From NCBI GenBank assembly GCA_009760855.2, contig WPIO01000060.1, positions 1,479,501-1,543,500 on the forward strand: a stretch of 64,000 bases of DNA, read 5' to 3'. Source of the stretch: Cristatella mucedo. Its lineage: Eukaryota > Bryozoa > Phylactolaemata > Cristatellidae. Made by a program: the position numbers and the translations under genes. Positions 11,803-58,886 of the stretch are shown here, one piece after another (the stretch's first letter is position 1; each line of letters starts with the position of its first letter). The notes below the pieces were generated by a model, which saw only the letters and a list, made by a program, of their open reading frames with translations, had not been told where the DNA came from and did not search any database.

Positions 11803-11974
11803 AAAATAAATAAATTATTAGCTGATTAAACAGCCTCATTTGTATAGCAGCAGAAGAGTTTTAACGGCTACAGCAGCCGCTTGCAGTTGGCAATGCAGAA
11901 TCACCCACTGCAGGATTCAATCTCACGACCTCGGTCATAGAAAGCAAGCAACTTAGCTTCTGGAATACCATGAC
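11803..11974 (-). mobile_element. SINE-A, diverged copy
   Basis: Reverse copy with tail AATAAATAAAT, the AGCTGATTAAACAGCCTC end and a weakened box B. More diverged than the other copies. It lies about 475 bp past the stop of copy A. Confidence 0.75.
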
Positions 11975-12375
11975 GAGGCCATCTGGAGCTGGGCACTTGT
12001 ACTCGTAATGTAGCTATCGGTAGGGCCTCGCAAGGGCGACTAAGAAGATGGCGATGCCCCACGGACGAGCTGTGGGCGTGACAGTGGCTCTATTATATGC
12101 AAGCGACTCAGAGAGCGAGTCTATGTACTTATGTGTAATAGCAATCGTGTCAGCCACTCCGGAACACGAGGCACAATGAGAAGGAGAGAGAGTGAGAGGG
12201 GATAGCGTGCTTACAGGCTGACTCACATGCAGAACGTTGGTGGCAGCAGCCGGTTATGGTAGGATCACACGACCACACTGACCCTCCGAAACTAAATAAA
12301 GTTCGGTCAGCTGATACAGCACGACAGCAGTGCCTAATGACTTGATGCACAGTGCGCCCTTTGGTCGGGTGGAGT

Positions 12376-13596
12376 GATAATAACAATAATAATGAGAATA
12401 TAGTTGATAAAGCCCCCTCATGAGAACTCAATGTCTTACTAGGCGCTTTACATTTGCATCAAAGGAAACACGATCGAATGGTAAGTGGCATCTTGCTTGA
12501 TAAACAAAGTGAATGACAAGGTTAGGGGCGACATGCACAGGGTCAGCCTACAAGTGCGGTTAGAGGCAGCTTGCACAGTTTAGCAGGCATAAGCACGTAA
12601 AGGATGAATCACAGGACCCACAAATGCTGTCATAAGCAGGTGCGTTTTTAACGTCTTTTTTAATGTGGTCAAGTCACGGGACGTCATGACGCAGATAGGG
12701 AGTAAGTCCCAAGGTTTGGACCATACGAACTAGAGGCACGGTCTCCAAAGGCTTTGGGGTTAGTCCGAGGTATAGTTAAATAGCTAGATTCTCAAAAGCG
12801 GGTGGTACGATTCTTGGCCTGGTGGGGCAGCAGATCTGATAGGTAGGCTGGAGCCAAAGAATGAAAGGACCAAAAAGTGAGTGACAAAAACCTTGAATTT
12901 GATGTGCTGCTTGACTGGTAGCCAGTGCAGGTAGTCGAGAAGTGGTGTAACGTGGCCACTGCGACGTTCACGACAGACAAGCCGAGTTTCAGAGTTTGGC
13001 ACCAGCTGTAAGTGCCTGATTGCGCATGCTGGTATACCAGCAGGCAGTGAGTTACAGCAGTCAACTAGGGATGTCAAAAATGCATGGACTAACTTATATG
13101 TGGTATCCTTGTCCACAGAATCTGAATTTTAGGAATCTTATGTAGCTGAAGGTAGTCAGACTTGTATGTGGAGCAGATGTGGTCGTCTAACGAAAGGTTA
13201 CTTTGGAATAGGACACCTAGATTTCATCCAGATTCAACAGGAAATATGCTGGTGGAGCCGATTTTCAGTTAGTCTCTCCAATTTCTGTATCACACTTAGT
13301 TTGCCCTTAACTTGTTAGTTTTATTATCGTTCAACTTAAGATTTTCAGCCAGCCGTTTCTGGCGGATGTCATCAATACATGCAGCAAGGGAGTTAAAAGA
13401 ACTCAGGGTGCTGGAATGCTGAGAGAGATAAAAGCAAAGGTACAACTAAGTGTCATCCGGATAGAAGTGAAAGCATATATTGTGCTAGGTAATCACATCG
13501 GCATGAGGGAGAGTATAAACCATGGAGGGAACCGGACCAAGCATGGAGCCCAGAGGTACCCCATATTTCAGAGGTTCCTCGGATGATCTTTGTGAG
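12376..13596 (-). mobile_element. L2-B LINE, 5'-truncated
   Basis: (ATT)n tail at 12376-12395, 3' untranslated blocks, then reading leftwards LNSETRLVCRERRS, HAFLTSLVDCCNSL and up to the GVPLGSMLGPV part of the RT palm near 13550. Frameshifts abound. It lies in the A-B intergenic region. Confidence 0.83.
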
Positions 13597-14268
13597 CCCA
13601 GCTGGTGCTGAACAACATTGAGGTGTGGCCACGCCAATATATGAATGCTTAGGTCATCATTCGTGAGACTTAAAATCATTATTTGTCATGAAGAGCTTAT
13701 TTTTGTACCGGACTTGTTTTGCAAAGCCTGTTTTTTGCTTAGCTTACCAAAAGACCATTTAGATCCCTGAAAATAAAGTGCCATTCATTCATTTTTTATT
13801 TTGAGAAGCTTCTCTTTCCACCATGGTTTCACTCACTCGGGCAAGATAATGCCAACTCGAGGAGAGCGAGACAAGATAGGAAAAGTTATTGGTCGTAGCA
13901 ATGTGAGATTGCGTCTTATTATGATTTCCAGAGAGACTAAAAATGAGCTGAATACCATAGTTAATCTTGATAAGCATCAATTTAACGGCTGAATCTTAAT
14001 CCAGGATATTCATCCTCACCCAAAATGTAGCATATTCTCCAGACTCCGATAATAACATGCATTAGAGCAAATCACGAACCTACTTTATGCACTGTTCACA
14101 GTGAGACCAAGAATGTTTTAAAAGTGGGAAAGTCAAGCAAGTATTTTCAAAATTGGTCCAATAATCAAATATTCTCTTACTGTAAGTTTCAAAAAACAAA
14201 TGCATTAGAAATGTTTTTAAATTTCTTATGACTTCAACATAAAATGCAAAGTGATTACACAAACCATG
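13597..14268. other. Intergenic, no gene
   Basis: AT-rich sequence between two LINE copies. No feature recognised. Confidence 0.5.
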
Positions 14269-14312
14269 ATGTAATGTAATGTAATGTAATGTAATGTAAT
14301 GTAATGTAATGT
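14269..14312 (-). repeat. (TTACA)n tail of L2-A
   Basis: About nine copies of TGTAA on the + strand; on the LINE sense strand it is the terminal (TTACA)n. The same tail ends the copy at 38283-38302. Confidence 0.95.
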
Positions 14313-14356
14313 ATCTCCGTCAGTAACTCTACAAAGTCATAAAGACCATGTGGGTG

Positions 14357-16216
14357 TTATACAAGAGAGTTTTGTATAGCACACTCACAGCCTAAGCGGC
14401 TTTCGGCACGCATTCGGTAGCCAACAGACTTCGTCTCACGCAACAAAGAGAAATTGGGAAGCATAGCAGAGTTAGGAGAGCAGTTGAGGTAGTGAGTAGC
14501 ATAGAAGTAGCAGTTCAGGACCGCTGAAAAAGATGTGCCATAGTCGGCAGTTGGAGAGTAGATGTCGGTGCGTAAGAATTTTGGAAGCGAGTTGCACAGT
14601 CTAGGACCTGCAGAGCTAAAGCTTCTGTCGCCAACTGTCTTTAAGCGGAGGAATGGGACAGCTAATTTATTGTCCACACAGGACCTGAGGGCGCGAAAAG
14701 GCTGAAACTGATGCAGCAGTTCAGCTAGGTATGAAGGAGCCAAGCCGTGGCGGGCCTTGTGGGTCAGCGTAAGAACTTTGCTCTGTATCCTTTGCTCAAC
14801 CGGCAACCATTCTAGCTCTTTCAGCAAAGGAGACACGTGCTCAAACCGCTGGGACTTGAAGACCAGCCTTGCAGCCATATTCATAGTCCGCTGTAGTGGC
14901 ATAATAGCTTTCTTTGGTAGCCCAGCCAAAAGGGAATTACAATAATCAAGCCGAGACAGAACTAAAGAGCTAGTTAATTTTTTTACAAGCCACTGTGGGA
15001 GACAGCTTCTAATCTTGGATAGGGATCGGATGTGATGGCTAGCTGTAGAGGCAGTCTTCTGAATGAAGCTTTTGAAATTGAGACAGCTGTCGAACACGAC
15101 ACCTAGATTACGAGCACGTGGTGAAGGTTGCACAATAGCATCACCTATTAGAACAGCAAATCCTTGTAATCCAGCCACACGCTTAGGGTGTCCTATGAGA
15201 AGCAGTTCGGTTTTATCGTCATTTAATTTCAGGAAGTTTTCCGACATCCAGGATCGAATATCGGCAAGGCAAGCATTCAGTTTCTCAGTTGCTCCAGCAG
15301 ATTCCGACGGTTTAAATGACAAATACGACTGAGTATCGTCAGCATAGAAGTGATATCCTATTCCATGGGCCTTAATCATTTTTCCCAGAGGTAGTGTATA
15401 AATGGAGAACAGCAAGGGACCAAGTACAGACCCTTGAGGGACTCCACAGGTGACCCTTCTCATGTCTGAGACCTGACCCCCACACAACACGGATTGAACA
15501 CGATCAGACAAGTAGGATTTAAACCACGCCAGAGCTTCGTCTGCCAGACCGATCGTTGTTCTCAATCTATCAAGCAGAACTTCGTGATCAATGGTGTCGA
15601 AGGCAGCAGACAGATCTAGCAGAGCTAAGGCAGTGACATTTCCGTCGTCGTTGCCACGTAGAATGTCATTGTTAACACGGAGGAGAGCAGTTTCAGTAGA
15701 GTGCTGCCTCTTGAAACCTGATTGAAATGTTTCTGACATTCCATTATTTTCAATATGTTCAACTAGCTGCTTATCAACAATTTTTTCAAGAATCTTTGAT
15801 AAGAACGGGAGAAGGGAAACTGGACGATAGTTTGCTAGGACCTCTGTGTCTAATCCAGGCTTTTTAAGAATAGGTCTAACGATTGCCGATTTGAAGGACT
15901 TGGGGATGACCCCTTTTCCCAAAGAAGCATTAAAAATCTTGGTTATGGCAGGGCTAAGTTGGTCTGCAAGTGAAGACCACAGAGATGAAGGTATAGGGTC
16001 TTCAGGAGACGAGCTCTTTTTGCTAGACCTTATTAAGGCAGCCACATCACAGGCAGAAACTTCGGAGAACCTTCTAAGAAAGGTCACAGGTTGAGGAACG
16101 GCGATTGCTTTGGTCGGAGGGGGCTTAATGGAGGCACGAATGTGCACAATTTTTTCAGTAAAGAAGGCTGAAAACTTTTCGGCTGAGCCCTTAATATCTG
16201 GGGAGTCAGACCTCAC
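14357..16216 (-). pseudogene. L2-A reverse transcriptase region
   Basis: About 619 codons without interruption. RT palm motifs: LSAAFDTIDH (motif A aspartates), GVPQGSVLGPLLF (motif B) and FYADDTQ (motif C catalytic YADD). A C-terminal domain with SRLDYCNSLLAGLPKK and WLPVEQRI follows. The stop is TAA. The true N-terminal continuation is in frame upstream through two stop codons (16247-16249 and 16328-16330). Probably not active, but close to intact. Confidence 0.88.
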
Positions 16217-16690
16217 AGCATTGGCCAGTAAATGGTTTACTGTCTTTTAAATCTGTTTAGTGTCTGACTGGCAGGAATTCAGTTTTCTAATGAAAAAAGA
16301 AGCCCTGGCTTTTTTAAGCTTTCGGGTCTAAACTCGAAGGAAGTCTTTAAAATTGACTAGGTCTGCCTCAGACCCCAATTTCTTGAAACGACATTCCAGC
16401 ATGCGCTTAACACTGCGCATCTTAGGGAGTTTTTTTGTTAATTGAAAGCAATCTCGACGACTTTGAACACGGATAGAGCGAACGGGAGCATGCTTGTCAA
16501 GACCAATCCTGAGTGTCATGTTCATCGCATCAGTGAGGGTATCGAGGCTTCCGGTCGAGTCTGAATGCAGATCAAGAAGGCCTGCATCACAAACAGATTT
16601 CAAAAACTTGTCCATGTCAATGCTTTGTAAGTTACGTCGTTTGGCAAATTCAACATTACCCTGCACGTACGAGGGAGCAGGAACAGAAAA

Positions 16691-17674
16691 CTAGACCGAA
16701 CAATGATCTGAGAGGGTCAGTGGGCACACCACAAAGTCAGTGGGGAGGACATCCTTAGTGATCACAAGATCTAGAATGTGGCCACCGACGTGGGTGCTAT
16801 GATTAACGTGTTGGGCCAAACCAAGATTCTCCAGACAGTCAAGAAATGAGCGGACCTGGCTGTTGCTGGGGTTGTCAACGTGAATATTGAAGTCTCCTAC
16901 AATCAGTAGCGGCCTGTCACACACAAATATTTTAGCGAGGAACTCTGAAAACTCCTCTATGAACAAGTTTAGACAGCCAGAAGGAGGCCGGTATATCACA
17001 ACGGTGAGAGGCATTGTCTTTGATGAAGACCTGATAGCAACCGATTCAAACGATGACCCTTGTGAGGAACTGCACATTTTATAGCCAAACGATTCGCGAA
17101 CAACAATTGCAACCCCGCCGCCAACCTTGTCAGAGCGCATGGACTGATAGAATGAGAACCCGGGTGGGGTGGTCTCGGAAATACAGCTCCTGGAACAAGG
17201 CGTCATCCAGGTTTCGGTAAGCAGAAATGCATCTAGCTTCTCCTGGACCACCTGATTGCCGATAATTAACCCCTTGGTTTTTAGCGAGCGGACATTTAGT
17301 AGGCGGAATTTAAGAGGCTGTTCAACAACTGGGCGACGGCGATGAAGTGGCTCGTATTCTCTACCGTTTGCGTCCAGCCTGGCGGACGCTGGCTCTTTGA
17401 ATTTGAATAGGACCTTGGTAACGGCCGTGGGACGACGTTTCACACCGTGGTGGGCTACAGCGGGTGGGCTACTACCGCAACAAGTACTATTTAGCGCTTT
17501 AAACTTACGAGTCGTAGGTTTGATAGCCGAGCTGTTGATGGGGCGAACGCAGGATGCAGGTAGGTTCTCACTGACCCGCCGGAGAAGGCCCGCCGGTAGG
17601 TATCGACTAATGGCGACATCGCATGTTATGCTAAGCAGGTCCTGTTTTGTGTAGCATATCCGAGGACAGCTCAT
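16691..17674 (-). pseudogene. L2-A endonuclease region (ORF2 N-terminal part)
   Basis: 327 open codons. Residues about 120 to 325 form an exonuclease-endonuclease-phosphatase fold nickase, which cuts target DNA to prime reverse transcription: asparagine in NVRSL, the glutamate in TETW, YRPPSG, GDFNIHVD and the final SDH triad histidine are all present. The stop TAG right after SDHCSV is in the same frame as the downstream RT region, so it is a nonsense change in a single long ORF rather than a natural end. Confidence 0.85.
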
Positions 17675-17989
17675 AAATAGTCACAGCGAAGATAGCAGCG
17701 GAATACCCGAAGGTATTACGGAGAAATCAAGTAAAGGTCCACACCAGGCTAGGAACATGACTAAGCCAGCTGCAAACCGGCAGCAAAATATCTACAGATA
17801 AAAACTTTACCGATCTCAGCACCATTTGCCACTTGCATGCCAACTTCTTAAACCTGTGTATATATAGGTACCTGCGTACATCTTTTTGATGTGTAAACTT
17901 GTGACTTTTAAAATACTTCACACATGCTGCAAAGGTGTGTGAAGAATTCAAAGTGTTTGAGGGATATGAGCGATTAAAGCAAGGTTACA

Positions 17990-18262
17990 GCTGACTGTCG
18001 TCTGCATAGAAGTGAAAGCCTAGATCTTGCTTGGCGATCAAAGCGGCAAGAGGGAGAGCACAAACTGTGAAAAGAAGCCGACCGAGCACAGACCCCGAGG
18101 TACGTACGAGGTACAAGGTACGTATAGACTTCTTCGAATGATCTGGGTCCATTCACAGCGATACTCTGGAGTCTCCACTGAAATAAAACCCGAAATGTTG
18201 CAATTTTGTGCCACTGATGCCTAGTCGAGATTCTAGATGCTCAGGAAGGACTTTTTAAGTTG
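17990..18262 (-). mobile_element. L2-B LINE internal fragment (RT palm)
   Basis: Reverse-strand match to the segment between AFDAIDH and YADDT of L2-B, including the SIDVNGQ-like and LGFHFYAD-like pieces. It contains a small duplication GAGGTAC/GAGGTACAAGGTAC near 18094-18125. Confidence 0.7.
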
Positions 18263-18304
18263 CTCAAGAATATCTTTGACCTGCTCGCCTCGACCAAGAT
18301 CTAG

Positions 18305-18536
18305 CTAAAATCGCATAATTGCCTGACTACAACCTATGCAATACCGATAGAATTTAACTTTCATTATACGCCTTGGCGGAGATCCATCAAAGCCAATAAT
18401 TGGGTCATCATTATCGCTCATTCCTTCCTTAGTTTCCCATCGCTTGCCGTCTCCTAGCAACAGTCTTTCGAATCTCTTTATTTTAGTTAATCTGACAGCA
18501 AACTTCAAATGGTAGTCAACCCCTCACCCCCCCCCC
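18305..18536. other. Intergenic, no gene
   Basis: No recognised feature; ends in a C-run (18528-18536). Confidence 0.4.
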
Positions 18537-18895
18537 GTATAAGGTCCTCCTTTATCACAAATTTCTTTGATGTTATTCAGATTTTGTTTGCAAGAAATCG
18601 ATTTTCTCTCATTGTGGTGGATTTAACATTTAACTTGGTAATTTACCTGACATCTTAAATGCCGAATTTCGAGCACTGACTCATTCATTTTCTCTTGTGA
18701 CCCCTGTGCATGACCATAGTCACACGGGGGGGGTGTGGTCACACTCTCAATCAAATTGCCGTGCTTTTCTTTTTGACATTGTTCATGCCACATTTGACCA
18801 AATAATTATGCTTTCTCTACAACAAACTTAAGGCACCAAGAAAGAGATTAAGTTCTCTGAGGGCGCTAAAAATATGCATTATCATTGTTATTCTT
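18537..18895 (+). mobile_element. L2-B LINE, internally deleted (endonuclease piece plus 3' tail)
   Basis: 18537-18745 matches the L2-B endonuclease region (FRALT-SFSLV, HVHGPTH-like), heavily mutated. 18828-18895 is the 3' hairpin GAGATTAAGTTCTCTGAGGG and tail. The RT region is missing, so this is an internally deleted or composite copy. Confidence 0.65.
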
Positions 18896-20039
18896 ATGTA
18901 TGTTTTGCCGAGCTTCCATAACTTTGTTTTTCATATGAGAGTTTGTACAGTATACAGTCTTTCTATCAACTATTTGGATCTTATGAGTAATTTTTCAGTT
19001 ATTTTATTACCTCAAAGAGTCATTTTATGGACGTCTTTCTCTATGTTTCGTGAATTCGAATTCTGCTTACTGTTGGTCTATAAAACTGATGAATATTTTT
19101 CGGCCATATTAGGAAAAAAGTGAAGAGGAGTAATAGCGATATTAGATGAGATATAGAAGCTGAAAACGAAGTTTATATGTCTCGTACATTAATAGCGAGT
19201 TTCTCGTAAAAAGCTAAGACGAATGATGCTGAAAATGTACACTCTTTTGAGACGGAATCGAAAGATGACGGCCATTAACCAACGACTTTAAAACATAGAA
19301 AAGAGAAGGATTAACCATATCCAAACCAAAACTTGCATGAAAACACAGCTCATTCAGATTTTACCATGTACGGTAGGTGACAATGCTGACCTAGTTTGAT
19401 GAGACTTGGGACTTCTTGGCATAGCCGGTGTGAAAAGATTTGAGAATCGTCTGAATCTGGCGGAAAATCAGAAACTAATATTGTTCAGGCGGTACTAAAA
19501 CCTAATGATGGTTGCATTTGGCAATTTTATTCAACAAAAAAGCTATCAATGATATCATGGGCTCTTCTTACCGAAATTTAAACTCATATATCCTCACTGA
19601 TCCGTGCATTCTACACAGAAACAGTAGACCGTCAGTAACCAGTAAACGTTCAATTGAATCAACGTGGTTTAAGCATTGATTATTAAATAGCAAGAAAGTG
19701 AATCGACTGTGCTACTCTATTAACCAACTAATAAAGCTGGTTACTCATTTTTGCCTATTGTTTATGTCTACGAGTGGAAACTTTCAATCTTCATTTGAGT
19801 TAAGTGTCTGATTCAAAAACTGAAAACACCTAGCAAAGCTATGTTATGAAAACAGTTTGAGGTATTGCGAAGCTTTTCTACATTAAAAGAAGCTCGCGAA
19901 CCATTTGCTTGCCATCTCTGAGTGGTCTTACTCCCCAAAAACTACCAGCTAAGGCGAGATATCAGCCTTTTTAATGAACAAATTGCACATATTGACGTAT
20001 CTACAAAGTTTCTTAAAGGTTCACAAATGTACTAAAGCC
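18896..20039. other. Intergenic, no gene recognised
   Basis: AT-rich; one 75-codon open frame at 18896-19123 with no family resemblance that I can see. Nothing else stands out. Confidence 0.5.
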
Positions 20040-21775
20040 ATTCTTGCATCAAATCCCATGGCCTACCTTATGAGATTTCCATGTTCCCGTATGCCATTTA
20101 GCTACTTTAATAAAGTCAAGTAACGAGATTTCATCTCCTGAAGACCCTATACTATCGCCTCTGTAGCCTTTACTAGACAATATATACCCAGCATTAACTC
20201 GGATTATTAATTTTTGGCTGTAGAACAGGGTTGTTTCAAAGTCCGTTAAATCGGCTACCGTCAGACCGATACGTAAAAACGCCTGGCTTGGATTCATGGG
20301 GCCATGAAGAACTGTCGCTCATTTTTGGTTCTTTTTGTCAGATATTTTGAAAATATTTTGCAAAGCAGCTCCTAGCTTGTAAAAAAATGATTACTTTTCA
20401 GAAAACGTTTGTTTTAGATTCAAGAGACGGACTCCACTGAAACTGCTATTCTCCGTGTTACCAATGGTATTCTATGCAGCACAGCCCAGCGGTTTTGGAC
20501 ACTTTAGATCGCGAAATCCTACTCGAAGGATTAGAAATAAAAATCGGTCTGGTAGAGGAGGTACTGGTATGCTTTAAATTTTACTTGTCTGATCGTGTTT
20601 AATCCGTGTCAGGTGGGCGTCAGGTCTCATCTACCAGACCAGTACATGTGAAGTCTCAGTAAAGTCCGTTCTCGGTTCATTGCCGTTCTAGAGTTACACT
20701 GAACCTCAAGTAAAAGAGTGTCTGGATAATGGAACTGGCTTTCTTTCTATGTAGACAAACTGAATGCTTGCCTTGCATACATTTGATCCTGGATGTCGGA
20801 AAAAATGTTTATAGTTATCGAAGGTAAAACGAAACTGTTACTCGTAGGAGACTCCACGCTTGTGCTGGCCTAGAAGACTTTATTCTTCCAGCAGGCAATG
20901 CTGTCGCGCACATCATTGCTTGCTCCAAATTTAGGTGTCGCCTTTCACAGCAACCTCAGTGACGAGAGTTTTATTTGGAAGACTGCCTTACATCATCCAA
21001 AACATCCAATCCCTAACTAAGATTATGGTCCCTCTACCACTTTTGCTTGCAAAATTGAACTAGCTTCCAGCTCTGTCTCGACTAGATTATTGGAATCCCA
21101 TCTTAGCTGGGCTTCTGAAAAAAGTCAGTAGGAAATTGCAGCTGGTAATGAATATGTATCCAAGGCTAGTTACAGATACTACTAGTATAACCATGAGTCT
21201 CCTTTGCTGAAGGAACGCCGACAGTTTCCGGTTGATCAAGAGATACATACTGAAGTTTTTACGCTCAGTTACAAGGTTACAGCCATCGCTTTCTTCCTTG
21301 ATACAAAGCTGAACTGCTGCACCAGTTTCAGTCTCCTTAAGTCGTTATGTTATCTACTTACAATTAATTTTCTGTTTCATTCCTACGCTGAAAGACCGAT
21401 GGCGGGAGAAGCTTTTGCTCTACATGTCCTAGACTGTTGAACTCAGTTCCACAATTGTTACCCAGATATCTACTCTTCCAAGGCCGACTGTTGCACTTCC
21501 TGTCCAGTTCAGCCACACTGAGCTGCTACATCCATGCAAATCATTACCTTAACTGCCATCCCGACTAAACTTTGCTTCTAACACTCTCTTTGTTTAATGA
21601 GATGAAGTATGTCGGCTACCGTATTCTTACCGAAAACAACTTCGGCTTTGAGTGTGCTAAATAAATACTTTCTTGCAAAGTACCCACTTAGTATTTGTGA
21701 CTTTGTGGAGTATTAGTTTCCAGTTTTGTGGTTACAGGCGGAGATACAGTACCTTACAATACATTACAGTTATCT
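20040..21775 (+). mobile_element. L2-A LINE, old degenerate + strand copy
   Basis: Recognisable from the segment before NYRPVS (20049-20300, seen as its antisense shadow) through STETA-LRV-N, FDTIDRE, LSDRV, KLNACLA-IR, to VGYR, ECA and a decayed tail TTACAATACATTACAG near 21755. It has many stops and frameshifts and is clearly older than the 14-17 kb copy. Confidence 0.78.
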
Positions 21776-22094
21776 CCTCAGTAGGAAAGCATATGGCCGT
21801 GCAAAAAAATTGCATTATTGAGACATTGTCATTACTTTGACTAAATCAGAGCTTTTTTCTCTATCCGACCACTTTCATTCCCAAGAGAAAATCATTATAA
21901 CGCAGGTAAAAGCAATGAGTGAGTTGATCCGACATTCCTCACCTGTGAGCACGTGTGAAAAGGGCTGCTAATTAGGTTTCAGTTCATGTTTGCTTCTCTG
22001 TTTGAAAATATGAATACTGTATTAAATTTGAAATTATCGGCCACGCTGAATTCGCCCTTTGTGCCGACAGTTAACTGCCTATGAAATTAAGATT
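21776..22094. other. 3' flank of copy B
   Basis: Sequence just downstream of the copy B stop. No clear polyadenylation hexamer close to the stop on the - strand was seen. Confidence 0.4.
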
Positions 22095-57290
<35,196 letters not shown>

Positions 57291-57894
57291 CTGAAACGCA
57301 AAGACACCTAGTTGACTAACTACAAACCTAAATAGATATCTAAATAGATGCAAAGGTTTCTACGACATATTTTCCAAACCATTTAGCAGTCACATATGCA
57401 AGCGTTTCGAAGTTTTCTAAATAATAAGGAAGCCTGCACCGCTAGAGAGATAGTCTGTTATATGACTAACGATTCGAACATGTTTACTTTCTCGAGCTTT
57501 TAATTGGTGAATGAATATATTTGAAAGTCAACAAAAAGATGATTTAACTTATTAACACTAGGAATCGCTACTTTTTCTTCCGGTTTTGTATGCTATTTTA
57601 AACGTGTCTTTTTAACAAAGTATTCTAAATGGCCATCATTCTCCGTGAACTTGGCTTTTGTGACCTAAATCGTGACAAATCTGAAATGTACTCATATCCA
57701 ATGAGAGAGGGGAAGAACGTGAGTCGTCCGGTTCACATTTGGCCATAATAAAGAAACATGCTAAAAAATATGTGTGACCGTAGGAATATCTCGCTCAGGT
57801 AAGGATTCAGTCTCCATTAGTGTTAAAAGTCATCATCGATTCACGAAACTCTTAGAATCTTGACGCTTATGCTATCCAATTAAATAAATCAATC
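57291..57894. other. Copy B intron, no gene
   Basis: AT-rich, no recognised exon. Confidence 0.45.
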
Positions 57895-58742
57895 AATCGC
57901 CACTTCTCTCGAATATCCTACCGACCTGTCCTCAGTGGTGGAATGCTATAACACAACTGTAGCCGGAGTTCTGGGGCATTTTTCTACTCTGATGAAGCAA
58001 ATCCTTCGACCTCGCCCAGATAGCCTGTGATTTAGTACAATCTGTCACCAGAGGCGGAGCCAGAGGGAGTTGGGCCTTTCCCCCTCCTCCTCAAAGCAGG
58101 GCAAAGATCTGGACCGACCCCTATTCCTTCATCCCCTACCATTGCCAAAGACGGCATTATGTCTTTATTGATCTCGATTGTAAATCTCCGAGTTCGTACG
58201 GAATAAGCACTGAGATTTCTGGCAATACTGTTTTCATTGTTTGCTGATTTAATCCCACCCACGCGAAAATTGTAGTGTTCTTGCTCTCTATATAAACTGT
58301 TTGTACGTCGTGCCCCTAGAAAAAGTCCGGGATTGGCCACTGGCTAGACCCCAAGCATAAGAAAGCATACACCGAATCAGGATTGGCTGTCCACCAACAG
58401 GGAAGTCAGAAATTGAACTATTGTTAGGTCCGACTGATCCGCACTCGCAAATTCCAATCCCGGCGTGTTAACCGTTGTGGAATCATAGATGCGAAATGCG
58501 AAAATGTTGATGTCGACCATCAACAATCTCCCGAACCTCGCCCTGGTCAGTGCTTCGCAAAGCGATAACTTTGGTACATTCTTATATGGTTCTTATAACT
58601 TCTTCAGATAAATTAAAAATCAGAGCTTCAATCACCAAAGTTACACTCTCCGGGCTCATTACCCTTTGGTCTTTCTTTAATTCTAAGTTCACCTTGCAGC
58701 ATGCTACTAGTGATCCAATCTCAAAGTTCATCTCAAAAGCCC
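57895..58742 (+). mobile_element. L2-B LINE fragment (linker region) with an insertion
   Basis: 57895-58045 matches the L2-B stretch between endonuclease and linker; 58350-58742 matches the stretch around ESQMHNPKTLMSTTNHL to SDLVLKFVS. Between them is about 300 bp of unrelated sequence. It is cut at 58742 by a SINE-B. Confidence 0.65.
58050..58345. mobile_element. Possible hAT-like non-autonomous insertion
   Basis: Foreign segment inside the L2-B fragment. Ends CAGAGGCGGAGCCAGA and, inverted, CAGTGGCCAATCCCGG agree at 10 of 16 positions, in the style of short hAT inverted repeats. No convincing 8-bp target duplication, so the class is unproven. Confidence 0.35.
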
Positions 58743-58743
58743 C

Positions 58744-58866
58744 GTGGTTAAGTTGCTCGCCCCGAACATGGTCTGGCCGAGGTCGTGGGCTCGAGCCCCC
58801 AGGCATGTGCGAATTACCTGAATAGAGATTAAGTTCTCTAAGAGCGCTATACACATTTATTATACT
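58744..58866 (+). mobile_element. SINE-B, 5'-truncated
   Basis: Starts within the tRNA-like head: GAGGTCGTGGGCTCGAGCC, body CAGGCATGTGCGAATTACC, then TAGAGATTAAGTTCTCTAAG and GCGCTATACACATTTATTAT. The 3' end is nearly identical in layout to the L2-B tail. Confidence 0.82.
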
Positions 58867-58886
58867 ATATTTATATATATATATTA

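Larger units (their letters stand above)
14269..17700 (-). mobile_element. L2-A LINE, nearly full-length, EN and RT
   Basis: Best copy of family L2-A. Reading on the - strand: a basic N-terminal region, then an APE-type endonuclease (NVRSL, LLTETW, YRPP, VGDFNIHVD, LSDHCSV) in 17674-16694, a linker, then reverse transcriptase in 16216-14357 with NYRPVSLLPFLSKILEK, FQSGF, ALLDLSAAFDTIDH, GVPQGSVLGP, YADDTQ and a C-terminal LPVEQRI-domain. The frame is one continuous reading frame broken only by three in-frame stops (16691-16693, 16328-16330, 16247-16249). The 3' end is a (TTACA)n tail at 14269-14312. These motifs place it in the CR1/L2 group; L2 is my best guess. The 5' edge is approximate. 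Confidence 0.9.

Noticed and set aside
14269-14312. Regular (TGTAA)n repeats as a CRISPR-like array
   Set aside because: Five-base units without spacers; it is the LINE tail.
15063-16094. Several + strand open frames of 82-89 codons
   Set aside because: Antisense shadows of the L2-A reverse transcriptase on the - strand.
20049-20297. 82-codon - strand open frame
   Set aside because: It matches the antisense shadow of L2-A at 15846-16094; the true sense is the + strand LINE copy.
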